The notes: generated by a model not told the origin, from the sequence alone. A stretch of DNA of 64,000 bases from Raineyella antarctica (GCF_900092135.1 NZ_FMYF01000001.1:124001-188000), one strand, 5' to 3'. Counted from the first letter of the stretch, positions 15,522 to 25,013 are shown. Numbers and translations: made by a program.

Positions 15522-17909
15522 CTACCTGCGATCCGCGGCTGGCAACATATGCTGCAGCAGGATCCGCGCCGCGTCCTTGTCCAGGGTCTGGTTGCCGTTG
15601 CCGCACTTGGGTGACTGGACGCAGCTGGGGCAGCCCCCGGAGCACCGGCAAGTGCTGAGCCGCTCGTACGTCGCGCCCCACCACTGCTCGGCGACCCGGT
15701 AGCCCTGCGTCGCGTAGCCCGATCCGCCTGCCTGGCCGTCGTGGACGAAGATCGTGGCCATGCCGGTGTCGGGGTGGAAGACCGTGGAGACGCCGCCGAT
15801 GTCCCAGCGGTCGCACGAGGCGAACATCGGCAGCAGGCCGATCGCGGTGTGCTCGGCGCCGTGGACCGCACCGGCGAGCTGGGTCTGGGTCAGCCCGGTC
15901 GCCGCGACCACGGCAGCAGGGATCCGGATCCACATCGCCCGGGTCTCCAGCGCGTGCTCGGGCATCACCATCGGTGACTGGTCCCAGACCTCGCCGGTCA
16001 GTTCGTCGCGTCGCAGGTAGCCGACCACCTGGCTGGTGAGGCGTACGGAGCCGCGGCACACCTCGGCAGCACCGAACGGGCGCACCTCGTCGGTGGAGAG
16101 CACCTCGATGTCCATGGTGCTGACCGGCTGGGTGGTGTAGCCGGGGCGGTCGCGGTGCACGATCGCCTCGAAGTTGTCCAGGTCCAGGGCGTCGACCATC
16201 CAGGAGTCGCCCTGGTGCAGGTAGACGGCCTCCGGATGGACCGCCCGGTCCGCCGACCCGACGTCGGCGACGCCGACCAGCCGGCCGGTGTCCCGGTCGA
16301 CGATGTCGATCGCCTTCGCGCCCGACCCGCGGATGTCGATCATCGCCGCGGCCCGCTCCGGGTGGGTCCAGTACCAACCCTCGCGCCGCTTGCGCAGCAC
16401 ACCCTGGGCGGTCAGCAGGTCGGCGATGGCCTCCAGCTGGGGGCCGAAGAACCGTACGTCCGCAGACGTCAGGGGCGCCTCCTGGGCCGCCGCGGCCAGG
16501 TGCGGCCCCAGCACGTACGGGTTGGCCGGGTCCAGCACCGTACGCTCCACCGAGCCGTCGAGGAGTTCGTCGGGGTGCGCGAAGAAGTAGGCGTCCAACG
16601 GGTTCTCCCGGGCGACCAGGAACACCAGCGCGTCGCTGCCGCGGCGGCCGGCCCGTCCCGCCTGTTGCCAGAGCGCGGCACGGGTGCCGGGGTAGCCGGA
16701 GACGATGACGGCGTCGAGGCCGGCGATGTCGACGCCGAGCTCGAGCGCGTTCGTGGCGGCGACCCCGTGCAGGGCGCCGGACTGCAGGTCCCGCTCCAGG
16801 CGCCGCCGGTCCTGGGGCAGGTAGCCGGCCCGGTACGCGTCGACCCGTCCGGCCGGGCCGAGGAGTTCCTGGGCCTTCACCGCTACCCGTTCGGCCATCG
16901 CCCGGGAGGCGATGAACGCGACGGTCTGGCGGCCCTCGGTGACGCAGTCCGCCAGGATCTCGGCGGCCTCGGTGTCGTGGTGCGCCTCGGGGCGCCACAT
17001 CACCAGGTCGACCGCCCCGTGCGGGGAGGTGTCCTCGGTCACCGCCAGCACGTCCTCGCCCGGGACGCCGGCGAGTTGGCCGAGCAGCTCCGCGCCGCCG
17101 TCGATGGTGGCCGAGGTGGCGATCACCACCGGTTCGGCTCCGTACATCGCGGCCAGGCGGCGCAGGCGGCGGATGATCGCCGAGACGTGGGAGCCGAAGA
17201 CGCCGCGGTAGCGGTGACACTCGTCGACGACGATGTAGCGCAGCGAGCCGAGGAGTCGGGCCCAGCGGGTGTGGTTGGGCAGCACGGAGTAGTGCAGCAT
17301 GTCGGGGTTGGTGAGGACGTACGAGCCGAAGTCGCGCGCCCAGCGCCGCTCGGCGTCGTCGGAGTCCCCGTCCAGGGTGCAGACCCGCCAGTCCTCGAGC
17401 TGCAGGTCACGGCAGGCCCGCAGCTGGTCGTGGGCCAGGGCCTTGGTCGGGGCGAGGTAGATCGCCGTGCCCTCCCTCCGGGCGGCGCCCAGCTCGGCGC
17501 GGAGGCGGGCGGCGGTGAGGCGGGGGCGGGTGGCGGTCAACGTGGGGGCGGACGTGGTCGTGGGGGCCGTGGCCCCGGGCGCGGCGGCGGCCCCGGGCAT
17601 CGGCGTGGCTGCCCCGAGGGTGCTGCCGATCCGTGCGCCGGCGTCGCAGTCGGCGCGGGTGGCGGCGACCACGGGCAGCAGGTAGGCCAGCGACTTCCCG
17701 GAGGCGGTGCCGGTGCTCAGCAGCACGTGCCGCCCGGCATGCGCGGCCTCCATGGCCCGGACCTGGTGCTCCCACGGCGTGGTGATGCCCAGGTCTGCCA
17801 GGGAGTCGAGGACGTCGAGGGGGGCCCAGTCCGGCCATTGCGCGGTTCGCCCGGAGCGCGCGGCAACGTGGTGCACGTGGCTCACGCGGGGGTCGGAGGA
17901 CTGGAACAC
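15522..17909 (-). CDS. DEAD/DEAH-box helicase with DUF1998 (Hrq1/MrfA-like)
   Basis: This 795-residue superfamily 2 helicase has Walker A STGTASGKS at residues 65-73, a DECH box in VVDECHRYRG, and SATIDG as motif III. The helicase C domain contains an AGRAGRRG motif VI. The C-terminal DUF1998 region carries the Cys cluster CRCSGGCPSCVQSPKCGNGN, which in MrfA/Hrq1 proteins binds zinc. Relatives act in repair of crosslink or mitomycin C damage; that role here is inferred by family. A low-complexity Ala/Thr/Pro insertion lies between the N-terminal motifs, near residues 88-125. The GTG start is leaderless (TAGACT). Confidence 0.88.
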   Translation of the reverse strand: MFQSSDPRVSHVHHVAARSGRTAQWPDWAPLDVLDSLADLGITTPWEHQVRAMEAAHAGRHVLLSTGTASGKSLAYLLPVVAATRADCDAGARIGSTLGAATPMPGAAAAPGATAPTTTSAPTLTATRPRLTAARLRAELGAARREGTAIYLAPTKALAHDQLRACRDLQLEDWRVCTLDGDSDDAERRWARDFGSYVLTNPDMLHYSVLPNHTRWARLLGSLRYIVVDECHRYRGVFGSHVSAIIRRLRRLAAMYGAEPVVIATSATIDGGAELLGQLAGVPGEDVLAVTEDTSPHGAVDLVMWRPEAHHDTEAAEILADCVTEGRQTVAFIASRAMAERVAVKAQELLGPAGRVDAYRAGYLPQDRRRLERDLQSGALHGVAATNALELGVDIAGLDAVIVSGYPGTRAALWQQAGRAGRRGSDALVFLVARENPLDAYFFAHPDELLDGSVERTVLDPANPYVLGPHLAAAAQEAPLTSADVRFFGPQLEAIADLLTAQGVLRKRREGWYWTHPERAAAMIDIRGSGAKAIDIVDRDTGRLVGVADVGSADRAVHPEAVYLHQGDSWMVDALDLDNFEAIVHRDRPGYTTQPVSTMDIEVLSTDEVRPFGAAEVCRGSVRLTSQVVGYLRRDELTGEVWDQSPMVMPEHALETRAMWIRIPAAVVAATGLTQTQLAGAVHGAEHTAIGLLPMFASCDRWDIGGVSTVFHPDTGMATIFVHDGQAGGSGYATQGYRVAEQWWGATYERLSTCRCSGGCPSCVQSPKCGNGNQTLDKDAARILLQHMLPAADRR

Positions 17910-17915
17910 GCGGTC

Positions 17916-17921
17916 AGTCTA
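17916..17921 (-). promoter_or_regulatory. -10 box TAGACT of the leaderless helicase gene
   Basis: On the minus strand TAGACT lies six bases before GTG 17909. TTCGAC lies 16 bases further upstream as a possible -35. Confidence 0.55.
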
Positions 17922-17968
17922 GGTCGGGGCACAGACAGTCGAAGAGTGCCAGCTGAGGGTGGGCCGGG

Positions 17969-19156
17969 TCAGCGGCGTGCCGCGGCCTCGCGCAGGACCG
18001 AAGCGACGACCGCCGCTGTGTCATGCACCGAGAACCGTTCCTGCGCAGAGTGCCAGGCCGCCGTGGCCCGATGCTCGGCCTCCGCCGGATCCTCCAGCAC
18101 CTCGTCGATCGCGGCCGCGAGCGCCGCCACGTCGTACGGCGGCACCAGCCAGCCCAGCGGCTCGGCGGCCGGGTCGGGACGGACGATCTCCGTCACCCCA
18201 CCGCCCTGCGTGGCGACCACCGGGACGCCGCGGATCATCGCCTCGACGATGACCTGGCCGAACGGCTCGGGCTGGCCGGAAGCGTGCACGCACACCGTCA
18301 GCCCGTCCAGCGCGGCCGCAGGGTCGGCGACGAACCCGGTGAACTCCACCCGGTCGGCGATCCCCAGCTCCTGGGCCACGGCCTGCACCCGATCGGCGTA
18401 CTCCTGCTCGCCGAACAGCGGTGCCCCGATGATCCGGAACCTGGCTTCGGGGTGCCTGGCGAGCACCCGCTCGGCGGCCCGGACGAATTCCAGCTGCCCC
18501 TTGGTCGGGCTGATCCTGCCCAGGATCCCGACCACCGGGGGGGTCGGGATCGTACGTTCGGCGGGGGAAGGGCCCACCTGCGCCGGGTCGTAGCCGGGGT
18601 AGGCGATCGCCGGGTGGATCCCTGGCAGGGTGGCGGCCGTGCCCTCGGAGTTGACGACCACTCGCCGTACGACCCGGCGGGCCAGCAGCTGTAGCAGCCG
18701 CACCATCGGGCCCGGGAGGTAGTCGGGACTGATCCGGTCGTGGACGTGCCAGACCAACGGAACCCCGGCTATCCAGGCCGCCGGGACGCCCAGCAGGTCC
18801 GCCTTCAGGGACGTGGTGTAGATGACGTCGGGCGCCAGCCGCCGCAGGCGCAGGCCCAGCCGCACCGTGAACGGCAGCACCCTCATCGCATTGGCGAGTG
18901 CAGTGAGTCGGGACCGCCCGGCCTCGTGTCGGTCCGTGTTCGCCAGGGCAGGATCGAGGGCCAGCACCTCGACCGGGTGGCCTGCTTCGGCCAGCTTCGC
19001 AGCCAGTGGCCCGTCGGAGAACAACACGGTCCGGGTCTGCAGCCCGGGGTCGAGGTGGTCCAGGAGGCGGACCAGCGCGAGTTCGGCGCCGCCCAGGACA
19101 GCTGTGTGGTCCAGCACCGTGATCCGCAGCGCCCCGTCGTCCAGCCGTTCCCCCAT
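17969..19156 (-). CDS. Glycosyltransferase family 4 protein
   Basis: This 395-residue GT-B retaining glycosyltransferase has VLGGAELALVRLL near the N-terminus as the acceptor-side signature. VVGILGRISPTKGQLEFVRA marks the start of the donor domain, and EPFGQVIVEAMIRGVPVVAT is the canonical nucleotide-sugar motif with its EX7E glutamates. It is cytoplasmic or membrane-associated and the donor sugar is unknown. It stands apart from the main polysaccharide locus and diverges from the two-component system. The ATG at 19156 is chosen because TACTGT lies seven bases upstream; longer starts read through compositionally odd sequence. Confidence 0.85.
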   Translation of the reverse strand: MGERLDDGALRITVLDHTAVLGGAELALVRLLDHLDPGLQTRTVLFSDGPLAAKLAEAGHPVEVLALDPALANTDRHEAGRSRLTALANAMRVLPFTVRLGLRLRRLAPDVIYTTSLKADLLGVPAAWIAGVPLVWHVHDRISPDYLPGPMVRLLQLLARRVVRRVVVNSEGTAATLPGIHPAIAYPGYDPAQVGPSPAERTIPTPPVVGILGRISPTKGQLEFVRAAERVLARHPEARFRIIGAPLFGEQEYADRVQAVAQELGIADRVEFTGFVADPAAALDGLTVCVHASGQPEPFGQVIVEAMIRGVPVVATQGGGVTEIVRPDPAAEPLGWLVPPYDVAALAAAIDEVLEDPAEAEHRATAAWHSAQERFSVHDTAAVVASVLREAAARR

Positions 19157-19163
19157 GGCCTTC

Positions 19164-19169
19164 ACAGTA
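19164..19169 (-). promoter_or_regulatory. -10 box TACTGT of a leaderless start
   Basis: On the minus strand TACTGT lies seven bases before the glycosyltransferase ATG at 19156. Confidence 0.45.
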
Positions 19170-19397
19170 GTGGCCCGTCGGGCACGCCTCGGCCGCCTCC
19201 ACGACAGCCGGGGGAGCGAGGCCGACTGGGGACCCAGGTCTATGGAGTGCCTCGGCCCGGGCCGCCACGATGGGTCACGTGCCGTGTCGGCACCCCAACA
19301 GCGAAGCGAACGGAGGACCTCGGTGATCTGCGGAAGGCCCCGAACCGCCGGCGCAGGCATGGTCGCTGCTTCCACCCCGAACCCCACGTCCTGACGT

Positions 19398-19464
19398 GAC
19401 CGAGGTCGTCCGCGGCGCGACCGGGATCCTCGGTGCTGCGACCGAACTCGTCCGCGGTGCGACC
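19398..19464 (+). repeat. Pair of 25-base direct repeats upstream of the two-component system
   Basis: The units at 19398-19422 and 19440-19464 differ at three positions and are spaced 42 bases apart, four helical turns. Both share the core CGTCCGCGG followed by GCGACC after one variable base. They end about 50 bases before the predicted kinase transcript start, a natural place for an activator or an autoregulating response regulator. Confidence 0.6.
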
Positions 19465-19502
19465 ACGTCGCCGAGACGTAGCTCACGCCGCGCCGACAGC
19501 AC

Positions 19503-19508
19503 TAGATT
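19503..19508 (+). promoter_or_regulatory. -10 box TAGATT of the leaderless kinase gene
   Basis: TAGATT ends seven bases before the ATG at 19516. No Shine-Dalgarno sequence is present. Confidence 0.5.
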
Positions 19509-19515
19509 TCTGGTC

Positions 19516-21264
19516 ATGCGCCCCGCCGTCGTACGGTCCACCCTCGCCCGTTCGTTCGACAGGTCCCTCGGCACGATCCTGGGTGCCGGCCTGGTCCTGG
19601 CCGGGCTGAACGCCGCGCTGCTGCCGCTGGACGGCCCGGTCGGGCACATCCTCGCCCTGTTCCCGCTGGTCTTCCTGGCGTTCCTCGGCGCCGGGCTCCG
19701 GGCGTGGTACCGCCGCCCCAGCAACCGGATCGGTGCGTTGATCCTGTTCGGGGGCTTCGCCGTCTGGCTGGGCAGCATGCAGAACACCGACGTGCCGGTC
19801 CTCACCGCCGTCGGCACCATCGGTGCCACCCTGATCCTGGCGGTCATGGTGCACCTGCTGCATGCCTTCCCCTCCGGCCGGTTGCAGGGGCCGGTCTCGG
19901 TGGCGACGGTAACGGCCGGGTACGTCACCTCACTGGTGCTGCAGGCACCGCGGTACCTGTTCGACCCGAACGGACCCGCCCCCTCACTGGTCATCGCCGA
20001 CCTGCCCGGCGCCGTCGCCCTCGGTGGGCGGACCCAGCAGTTCGTCGGCGCCGCCGTGATGCTGGCGACCGCCGTCGTCCTCCTCCGACGGCTGGTCCGC
20101 GCCGACCACCCCCGCCGCAAGGTCCTTGCGCCACTGTTCGCGTACGGCGTGCTGGCCGTCCTGTTCATTCCCCTGGGATCCCTGGTGCTCGGGCCGGTGT
20201 TCGGTATCCCGCCCGCCATCCGGGCCGGCCTGCAACTCCTCGTCCTCGGCGGGATCCCGGTGGCCTTCGCCTACGGCACGCTCCGGGGTGGTTTTGCCCG
20301 GACCGGGGAGCTGGAGGAGCTGGGCACCTGGCTCGGGGCCTCCGACGGCACCCGACCGGCGCTGGCGCAGGCCCTCGCTCGTACGCTCGGCGACCCGTCC
20401 CTGACCCTGTCGTTCTGGGTGCCCCGGAGGCACGTCTTCGTCGATGAACGCGGTGTGCCGATCCCGACCGAGCTCGGTCCCGATCGTGCCGTCGTCGTCA
20501 TCGAGTTGGAGGGCCGTACTGTGGGAGCCATCCACTACGACTCGCTGCTGATCGGTGATCCCGAGCTGGTCCGGACGGCGGGCCAGGTGATCGCCATCGC
20601 CGTGGACCGGGAGCGGCTGACGGCGGAGCTGCGCGAGAGCCACCGCGCCCTGCGCCGATCCAGGGAGCGCCTGGTCGACGCGGCCGACCGCGAGCGCCGA
20701 CGGATCGCCCAGAACCTGCACGACGGGTTGCAGGTGCAACTGGTCCTGCTCGCCCTGGAGGCCCAGCAACTGGCGAACGCCCCCGCGACCGCCAGTGCTG
20801 CCGCGGACCGCGCGACCCGGCTGCGCCAGGGGATCGATGCCGCCGCTGCGGACCTGCGCCAGCTCGTCTCGGCCGTCATGCCGGCATCGCTCATCGAGGG
20901 TGGCCTAGGGGCGGCGGTGGAGGACCTGGTGGATCGGATGCCCGTCCCGACGACCCTGGCGCTCGACATCGGCGAGCGGATGCAGGCGCCCGCCCTGGAG
21001 AGCACTGCCTACTTCGTCACCGCCGAGGCGCTGACCAATGCGGTGAAGCACTCGGGCGCCTCGTCCGTGTCGGTGCGGCTGGTGTCGGAGGACGGCTGGC
21101 TGCGGATCGAGGTGTGTGACGACGGGGTGGGTGGCGCGAACGCCGGCCACGGCATCGGCCTGCGGGGGATGACGGACCGCATCGACGTCCTCGGCGGCTA
21201 CCTGAGGATCGTCAGTGAGCCCGGCGACGGGACACGGATCGAGGCGGGCCTGCCATGCGCGTGA
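19516..21264 (+). CDS. NarL-type sensor histidine kinase
   Basis: This 582-residue membrane sensor has six or so N-terminal hydrophobic segments over the first 250 residues, a GAF-like linker, then a HisKA_3 dimerisation domain with His402 in RRRIAQNLHDGLQVQL. The HATPase domain follows, with the N box EALTNAVKHSG and the G box CDDGVGG. It phosphorylates the response regulator encoded next, whose start overlaps this stop by ten bases. The input signal is unknown; the multi-pass sensor without a large external loop suggests sensing within the membrane. The ATG at 19516 fits the TAGATT leaderless box. Confidence 0.88.
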   Translation: MRPAVVRSTLARSFDRSLGTILGAGLVLAGLNAALLPLDGPVGHILALFPLVFLAFLGAGLRAWYRRPSNRIGALILFGGFAVWLGSMQNTDVPVLTAVGTIGATLILAVMVHLLHAFPSGRLQGPVSVATVTAGYVTSLVLQAPRYLFDPNGPAPSLVIADLPGAVALGGRTQQFVGAAVMLATAVVLLRRLVRADHPRRKVLAPLFAYGVLAVLFIPLGSLVLGPVFGIPPAIRAGLQLLVLGGIPVAFAYGTLRGGFARTGELEELGTWLGASDGTRPALAQALARTLGDPSLTLSFWVPRRHVFVDERGVPIPTELGPDRAVVVIELEGRTVGAIHYDSLLIGDPELVRTAGQVIAIAVDRERLTAELRESHRALRRSRERLVDAADRERRRIAQNLHDGLQVQLVLLALEAQQLANAPATASAAADRATRLRQGIDAAAADLRQLVSAVMPASLIEGGLGAAVEDLVDRMPVPTTLALDIGERMQAPALESTAYFVTAEALTNAVKHSGASSVSVRLVSEDGWLRIEVCDDGVGGANAGHGIGLRGMTDRIDVLGGYLRIVSEPGDGTRIEAGLPCA

Positions 21265-21905
21265 TCCTCGCGGAGGACGAGGTGCTGCTGCGCCGGGGAC
21301 TGCAGCTGGTCCTCGAGGACGGCGGGTTCGAGGTGGTCGCGGTGACTTCCGACGCCACCGGTCTGGAGGAGGCCGTCGACCGGCACCGCCCGGAGCTGGT
21401 GATCACCGACATCCGGATGCCGCCGACCCATACCGACGAGGGCCTGCGGGCGGCGCTGCGGATCCGGGAGAAGCACACCGACGTCGCCGTGGTCGTCCTG
21501 TCCCAGCACGTCCAGCGGCGCTACGCCCACGAGCTCCTGGCCTCCTCCCATGGCAAGGTCGGCTACCTGCTCAAGCAGCGGATCGCGGATGTGGACACCT
21601 TCCTGGCCGGGCTTCGGCAGGTCGTGGCCGGAGGTACGGCACTGGATCCCGACGTGGTCGCCGTGATGGTGGCCCGGGCCAAGCTCTCGGACAGCGCCGT
21701 ACGCGCCCTGACCCCGCGCCAGCAGCAGGTGCTGGCCCTGATGGCCCAGGGCCACAGCAACTCGAGGATCGCGACGGAGCTGTTCCTCAGCGAGAAGGCG
21801 GTCGTCCAGCACACCTCGCGGATCTACGATGCACTCGGCCTGCCGTTGGGCTCCGACTCGCACCGTCGGGTGCTCGCCGTCATGCGCTACCTCAGCGAGA
21901 GCTGA
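21255..21905 (+). CDS. LuxR/NarL-family response regulator
   Basis: This 216-residue regulator has a receiver domain with phosphoacceptor Asp52 in VITDIRMPP and the conserved Lys in GYLLKQRI near residue 106. The DNA-binding LuxR-type helix-turn-helix covers about residues 150-215, with LTPRQQQVLALMAQGHSNSRIA. It is translationally coupled to the kinase gene by a ten-base overlap. The direct repeats upstream of the kinase are a possible binding site. No linked effector gene such as an ABC transporter lies next to it, so its regulon is unknown. Confidence 0.9.
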   Translation: MRVILAEDEVLLRRGLQLVLEDGGFEVVAVTSDATGLEEAVDRHRPELVITDIRMPPTHTDEGLRAALRIREKHTDVAVVVLSQHVQRRYAHELLASSHGKVGYLLKQRIADVDTFLAGLRQVVAGGTALDPDVVAVMVARAKLSDSAVRALTPRQQQVLALMAQGHSNSRIATELFLSEKAVVQHTSRIYDALGLPLGSDSHRRVLAVMRYLSES

Positions 21906-21914
21906 CCGGTGTGC

Positions 21915-21920
21915 CACGAT
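21915..21920 (+). promoter_or_regulatory. Possible leaderless -10 box CACGAT
   Basis: CACGAT ends six bases before the ATG at 21927. It is the weaker CANNNT variant of the pattern. Confidence 0.3.
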
Positions 21921-21926
21921 GGCCCC

Positions 21927-23435
21927 ATGCCCCAGTACAGCCCCTTCACCGTCGACCCCCGCCGTCTCGCCGAGGCCCTGCGCCGGGCGGAGTTCACCGT
22001 GGACGCGGTCGGTGAGCGGCTGGGGGAGCAGGCGGGGGCGGCCCTCGGCCGGAACACCACCTTGGCCGCGCTGCGTGCCCTCGGTGGCGACGACGATCCC
22101 CAGGCCACGTTGCTGCGGCTCTTCGTGCTGCAGCGTACGGTCGGCCGGGACGCGGCTGAGAATGCGCTGCCCGGCCTGCTCGGCGACCTGCAGGCCGACG
22201 GGCTGGTGGAGGAGGTCGCCGGACGGATCCGCGCGACGGTGGACCTGAGGCCGTACGGCGCCGACGAGGCCTCCGGGGCGCCGGTGGACGGCTGGGTGGT
22301 CGCCGACCACGTCCCCGGCCTGGACGGCCACGTCACCGCGACCCGGCCGGACTTCGTGCTGGGCGCCAGCCCCGCCTCGGCCACCCTGACCCAGATGACG
22401 ATCCGTCGCCCGGTCGGCCGGGCCCTCGACCTGGGGACCGGCTGCGGCGTCCAGTCGCTGCACCTGGCTACCCACGCCGAGAAGGTCGTCGCCACCGACC
22501 TCAACCCGCGGGCCCTGTGGCTGGCGGATCTCACCCTGCGCCTGAACGGTCTGGAGGAGCGGGTGGAGCTGCGCGAGGGCAGCCTCTACGAGCCCGTCGC
22601 GGGGGAGAAGTTCGACCTGGTCGTGACCAACCCGCCGTACGTGATGGCACCGCCGCAGGCCGAAGGGGATCGGCTGACCTACCGCGAGGGCGGCTTCGGC
22701 GCCGATGACCTGGTCGCCGAGGTGGTCCGGGGCGCCGCGCCCCACCTGTCCGAGGGCGGCACGCTGCAGGTGCTGGCGAACTGGGCCCACGTCCGGGGAC
22801 AGGACTGGACCGATCGGCTGCGTGGCTGGATCGAACCGACCGGCTGCGATGCGCTGGTCCTGCAGCGCGAGGTCCTGGACCCGTACGAGTACATCGAGAT
22901 CTGGCTCAACGACGCCGGCCTGGCCGGCTCCGAGGCGTACGCGGGCCGGTACGCCCAGTGGGTCGACTACTTCGAGCGGCTCGGCATCGAGGCGGTGGGG
23001 ATGGGCTGGATCAGCCTGCACAACGCGGGCCACGAGGCCCCGTCCCTGCAGCTGGAGGACTGGCCGCACAGCGTTGTCCAGCCCGTGGGCCCGGCGTTCG
23101 CCGGGCAGCAGCGCGGGGTCGAGTGGTCGCGGCGCACCGACGAGGAGCTGCTGGCCACCTCCTGGCGGCTGGTCGACACCGTCCAGGAGACGTACGGCCG
23201 GCCCGGGGCGGCCGATCCGGAGCACGTGGTGCTGCGCCAGCAGAAGGGCTTCGCCCGGGCGCTGGAGGCGGACACCGCGCTGGCCGGGGTGCTGGGGGCC
23301 TGCGACGGCGAGCTGCCGCTCGGGATCATCATCCGCGCCGTCGCGCAGCTGCTGGAGGTCGACGCGGAGGCCCTGGTCGTCGAGGTCGTGGCCAGGGTGC
23401 GCCAACTGGGGGTGGACGGCTACCTGGTGGCCTGA
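21927..23435 (+). CDS. Class I SAM-dependent methyltransferase with N-terminal DUF7059-like domain
   Basis: This 502-residue protein begins with a mostly helical domain of about 120 residues and is followed by a Rossmann methyltransferase. The SAM site DLGTGCGVQSLHLA is near residue 168 and the catalytic NPPY tetrad begins at residue 235. NPPY places it with methylases that act on planar nitrogen, such as Gln in release factors, adenine or guanine. The C-terminal 150 residues are a separate, probably helical, region. The substrate is unknown; an rRNA or protein target is plausible. The start is chosen for its six-base spacing from CACGAT. It converges with the WbaP-like gene with two bases between them. 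Confidence 0.8.
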   Translation: MPQYSPFTVDPRRLAEALRRAEFTVDAVGERLGEQAGAALGRNTTLAALRALGGDDDPQATLLRLFVLQRTVGRDAAENALPGLLGDLQADGLVEEVAGRIRATVDLRPYGADEASGAPVDGWVVADHVPGLDGHVTATRPDFVLGASPASATLTQMTIRRPVGRALDLGTGCGVQSLHLATHAEKVVATDLNPRALWLADLTLRLNGLEERVELREGSLYEPVAGEKFDLVVTNPPYVMAPPQAEGDRLTYREGGFGADDLVAEVVRGAAPHLSEGGTLQVLANWAHVRGQDWTDRLRGWIEPTGCDALVLQREVLDPYEYIEIWLNDAGLAGSEAYAGRYAQWVDYFERLGIEAVGMGWISLHNAGHEAPSLQLEDWPHSVVQPVGPAFAGQQRGVEWSRRTDEELLATSWRLVDTVQETYGRPGAADPEHVVLRQQKGFARALEADTALAGVLGACDGELPLGIIIRAVAQLLEVDAEALVVEVVARVRQLGVDGYLVA

Positions 23436-23437
23436 GG

Positions 23438-24928
23438 TCAGTAGGCCCCGGCGGACGCGACGACGGCGCGGAAGGTCTTCAGCAGGATGGTGAAGTCCTG
23501 GACCATGCTCCAGTTGTCGACGTAGTACAGGTCGAGGCGGACCGTCTCCTCCCAGGGCAGGTCGGATCGTCCCGAAACCTGCCACAGGCCGGTGATGCCG
23601 GGACGTACGTCGAGGCGGCGCCGGACGTGGTCCTCGTACTGCTCGACCTCCGAGGGGAGGGCCGGGCGCGGCCCGACCAGGCTCATGTCGCCTCGGAAGA
23701 CGTTGAAGAACTGGGGGGTCTCGTCCAGTGAGTAGCGACGGATGAAGTGCCCGACCCGGGTGATCCGGGGATCCCTGGCCATTTTGAACAGGACGCCGTC
23801 GTTCTCGTTCTGGGCCTGCAGGTCCGCGAGCAGCTTCTCCGCGTCGATGACCATCGAGCGGAACTTGTAGACCCGGATCAGGTTCCCGTCCTTGCCGACC
23901 CGCACCTGCCGGAAGAAGATCGGTCCGCCGTCATCGATCTTGATCGCGAGCGCGACGGCCAGCATGATCGGCGAGGCCAGCACGATGAGCAGCGTCGAGC
24001 CGACCAGGTCGAAGAGCTTCTTGCCCCAGCGGGAGGCGGCCTCGGACTGCGGCTGTTCGACGTGCACCAGCGGTAGCCCGGCGATCGGCCGCACCCGCAG
24101 GCGTTCCGCGGACACGTCGGTCATCGTCGGGACCACGATCATCTGGGTGTTCTCGTTCTCCAGGTCCCAGGCCAGGCGACGGAAGTCGCGGCTGCGGCTG
24201 AAGCTGCCCTCGGTGCAGATGACCGCTTCGGCATCGGCCGCCTTGACCGCCGTGCCGAGTTCGTCGGTGTGCCCGATGACGGGGATCCCGCTCGGGGTGT
24301 AGGGCTGCCCGGTCGCAGGGGGGATGACGGCGCCGACGATGCGGTAGCCGAGCCAGACCTCGCGCTTGATCACCGTGGCGATCTCCTCGATGTGCTGGAC
24401 ATCGCCGGACAGCACGACGCGGTTGAGCAGCAGTCCATGGGCACGTGCCCGTTGCACCAGTCGACGTACGGTCAACCTGCCGAGCAGCAGCAGGACGACG
24501 CCGAGGCTGAACTCCAGGACGAAGAACCCGCGGGAGACGTCGTTCTTGGTCAGGTAGAGGATCGCAGCCGACGTGCCGGCGGTGATACCGCTGGCGGTGA
24601 CCACCGACTGGTACTCCAGCGAACCGGCACCCATGTTCTTGACCCGGTACAGGCCCCACGAGGCGAACACCGCGATCCACAGCGGCACCAGCCACAGGGC
24701 CATGCCGGTGACGACCGAGGAGACGTCAGCGGCCTCGTCGAAGACGTTCAGGGAGTTGCGGCCGACCACGGCGACCAAGGTGCTGAGGAGGATCATCAGC
24801 AGGTCGGTCACGATGACGGCGGTCCGGACCACGCTGTTGCTGCCCCGACGCCGCTTGTCCCAGGCCAGCAGGGCAGCAGGGACCCGCTGGATGGTCTCCT
24901 CCGCAGTGAGACGTCCGAACGGGTCCAT
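23438..24928 (-). CDS. Undecaprenyl-phosphate sugar phosphotransferase (WbaP-like initiating enzyme)
   Basis: This 496-residue polyisoprenyl-phosphate hexose-1-phosphate transferase would place the first sugar phosphate on undecaprenyl phosphate. Four or five N-terminal membrane segments lie before residue 150, a CoA-binding-like Rossmann domain is central, and the C-terminal bacterial sugar transferase domain begins near residue 290. Its re-entrant helix is LFDLVGSTLLIVLASPIML, and the catalytic region carries KFRSM, the DE of SLDETPQFFNV, and LVGPRPALPSE. The ribosome binding site GGGGGAA lies just before the ATG. It marks one end of the polysaccharide locus. Confidence 0.92.
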   Translation of the reverse strand: MDPFGRLTAEETIQRVPAALLAWDKRRRGSNSVVRTAVIVTDLLMILLSTLVAVVGRNSLNVFDEAADVSSVVTGMALWLVPLWIAVFASWGLYRVKNMGAGSLEYQSVVTASGITAGTSAAILYLTKNDVSRGFFVLEFSLGVVLLLLGRLTVRRLVQRARAHGLLLNRVVLSGDVQHIEEIATVIKREVWLGYRIVGAVIPPATGQPYTPSGIPVIGHTDELGTAVKAADAEAVICTEGSFSRSRDFRRLAWDLENENTQMIVVPTMTDVSAERLRVRPIAGLPLVHVEQPQSEAASRWGKKLFDLVGSTLLIVLASPIMLAVALAIKIDDGGPIFFRQVRVGKDGNLIRVYKFRSMVIDAEKLLADLQAQNENDGVLFKMARDPRITRVGHFIRRYSLDETPQFFNVFRGDMSLVGPRPALPSEVEQYEDHVRRRLDVRPGITGLWQVSGRSDLPWEETVRLDLYYVDNWSMVQDFTILLKTFRAVVASAGAY

Positions 24929-25013
24929 GATTCCCCCGAATCCTGAAACTTGGCCTCCCCCGGGGGCAGTCAGTTGCCGCCGAGGGACCTATCCATTCAA
25001 ACATCCCTCACCC

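Larger units (their letters stand above)
19157..19515. other. Gene-free divergent region with direct repeats
   Basis: These 359 bases separate the divergent glycosyltransferase and histidine kinase genes. They contain two leaderless -10 boxes at the edges and a 25-base direct repeat pair at 19398-19464. An in-frame GTG at 19396 could extend the kinase by 40 residues, but the added sequence looks noncoding. Confidence 0.55.

Noticed and set aside
15403-17220. A very long open frame on the minus strand overlapping the helicase gene
   Set aside because: It is the shadow of the helicase gene in another frame. It is Arg/Pro/Gly-rich and has no domain, as expected from high-GC antisense or out-of-frame reading.
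19396-19515. A 40-residue N-terminal extension of the histidine kinase
   Set aside because: It reads through the direct repeats and the promoter, while the ATG at 19516 fits the leaderless rule.
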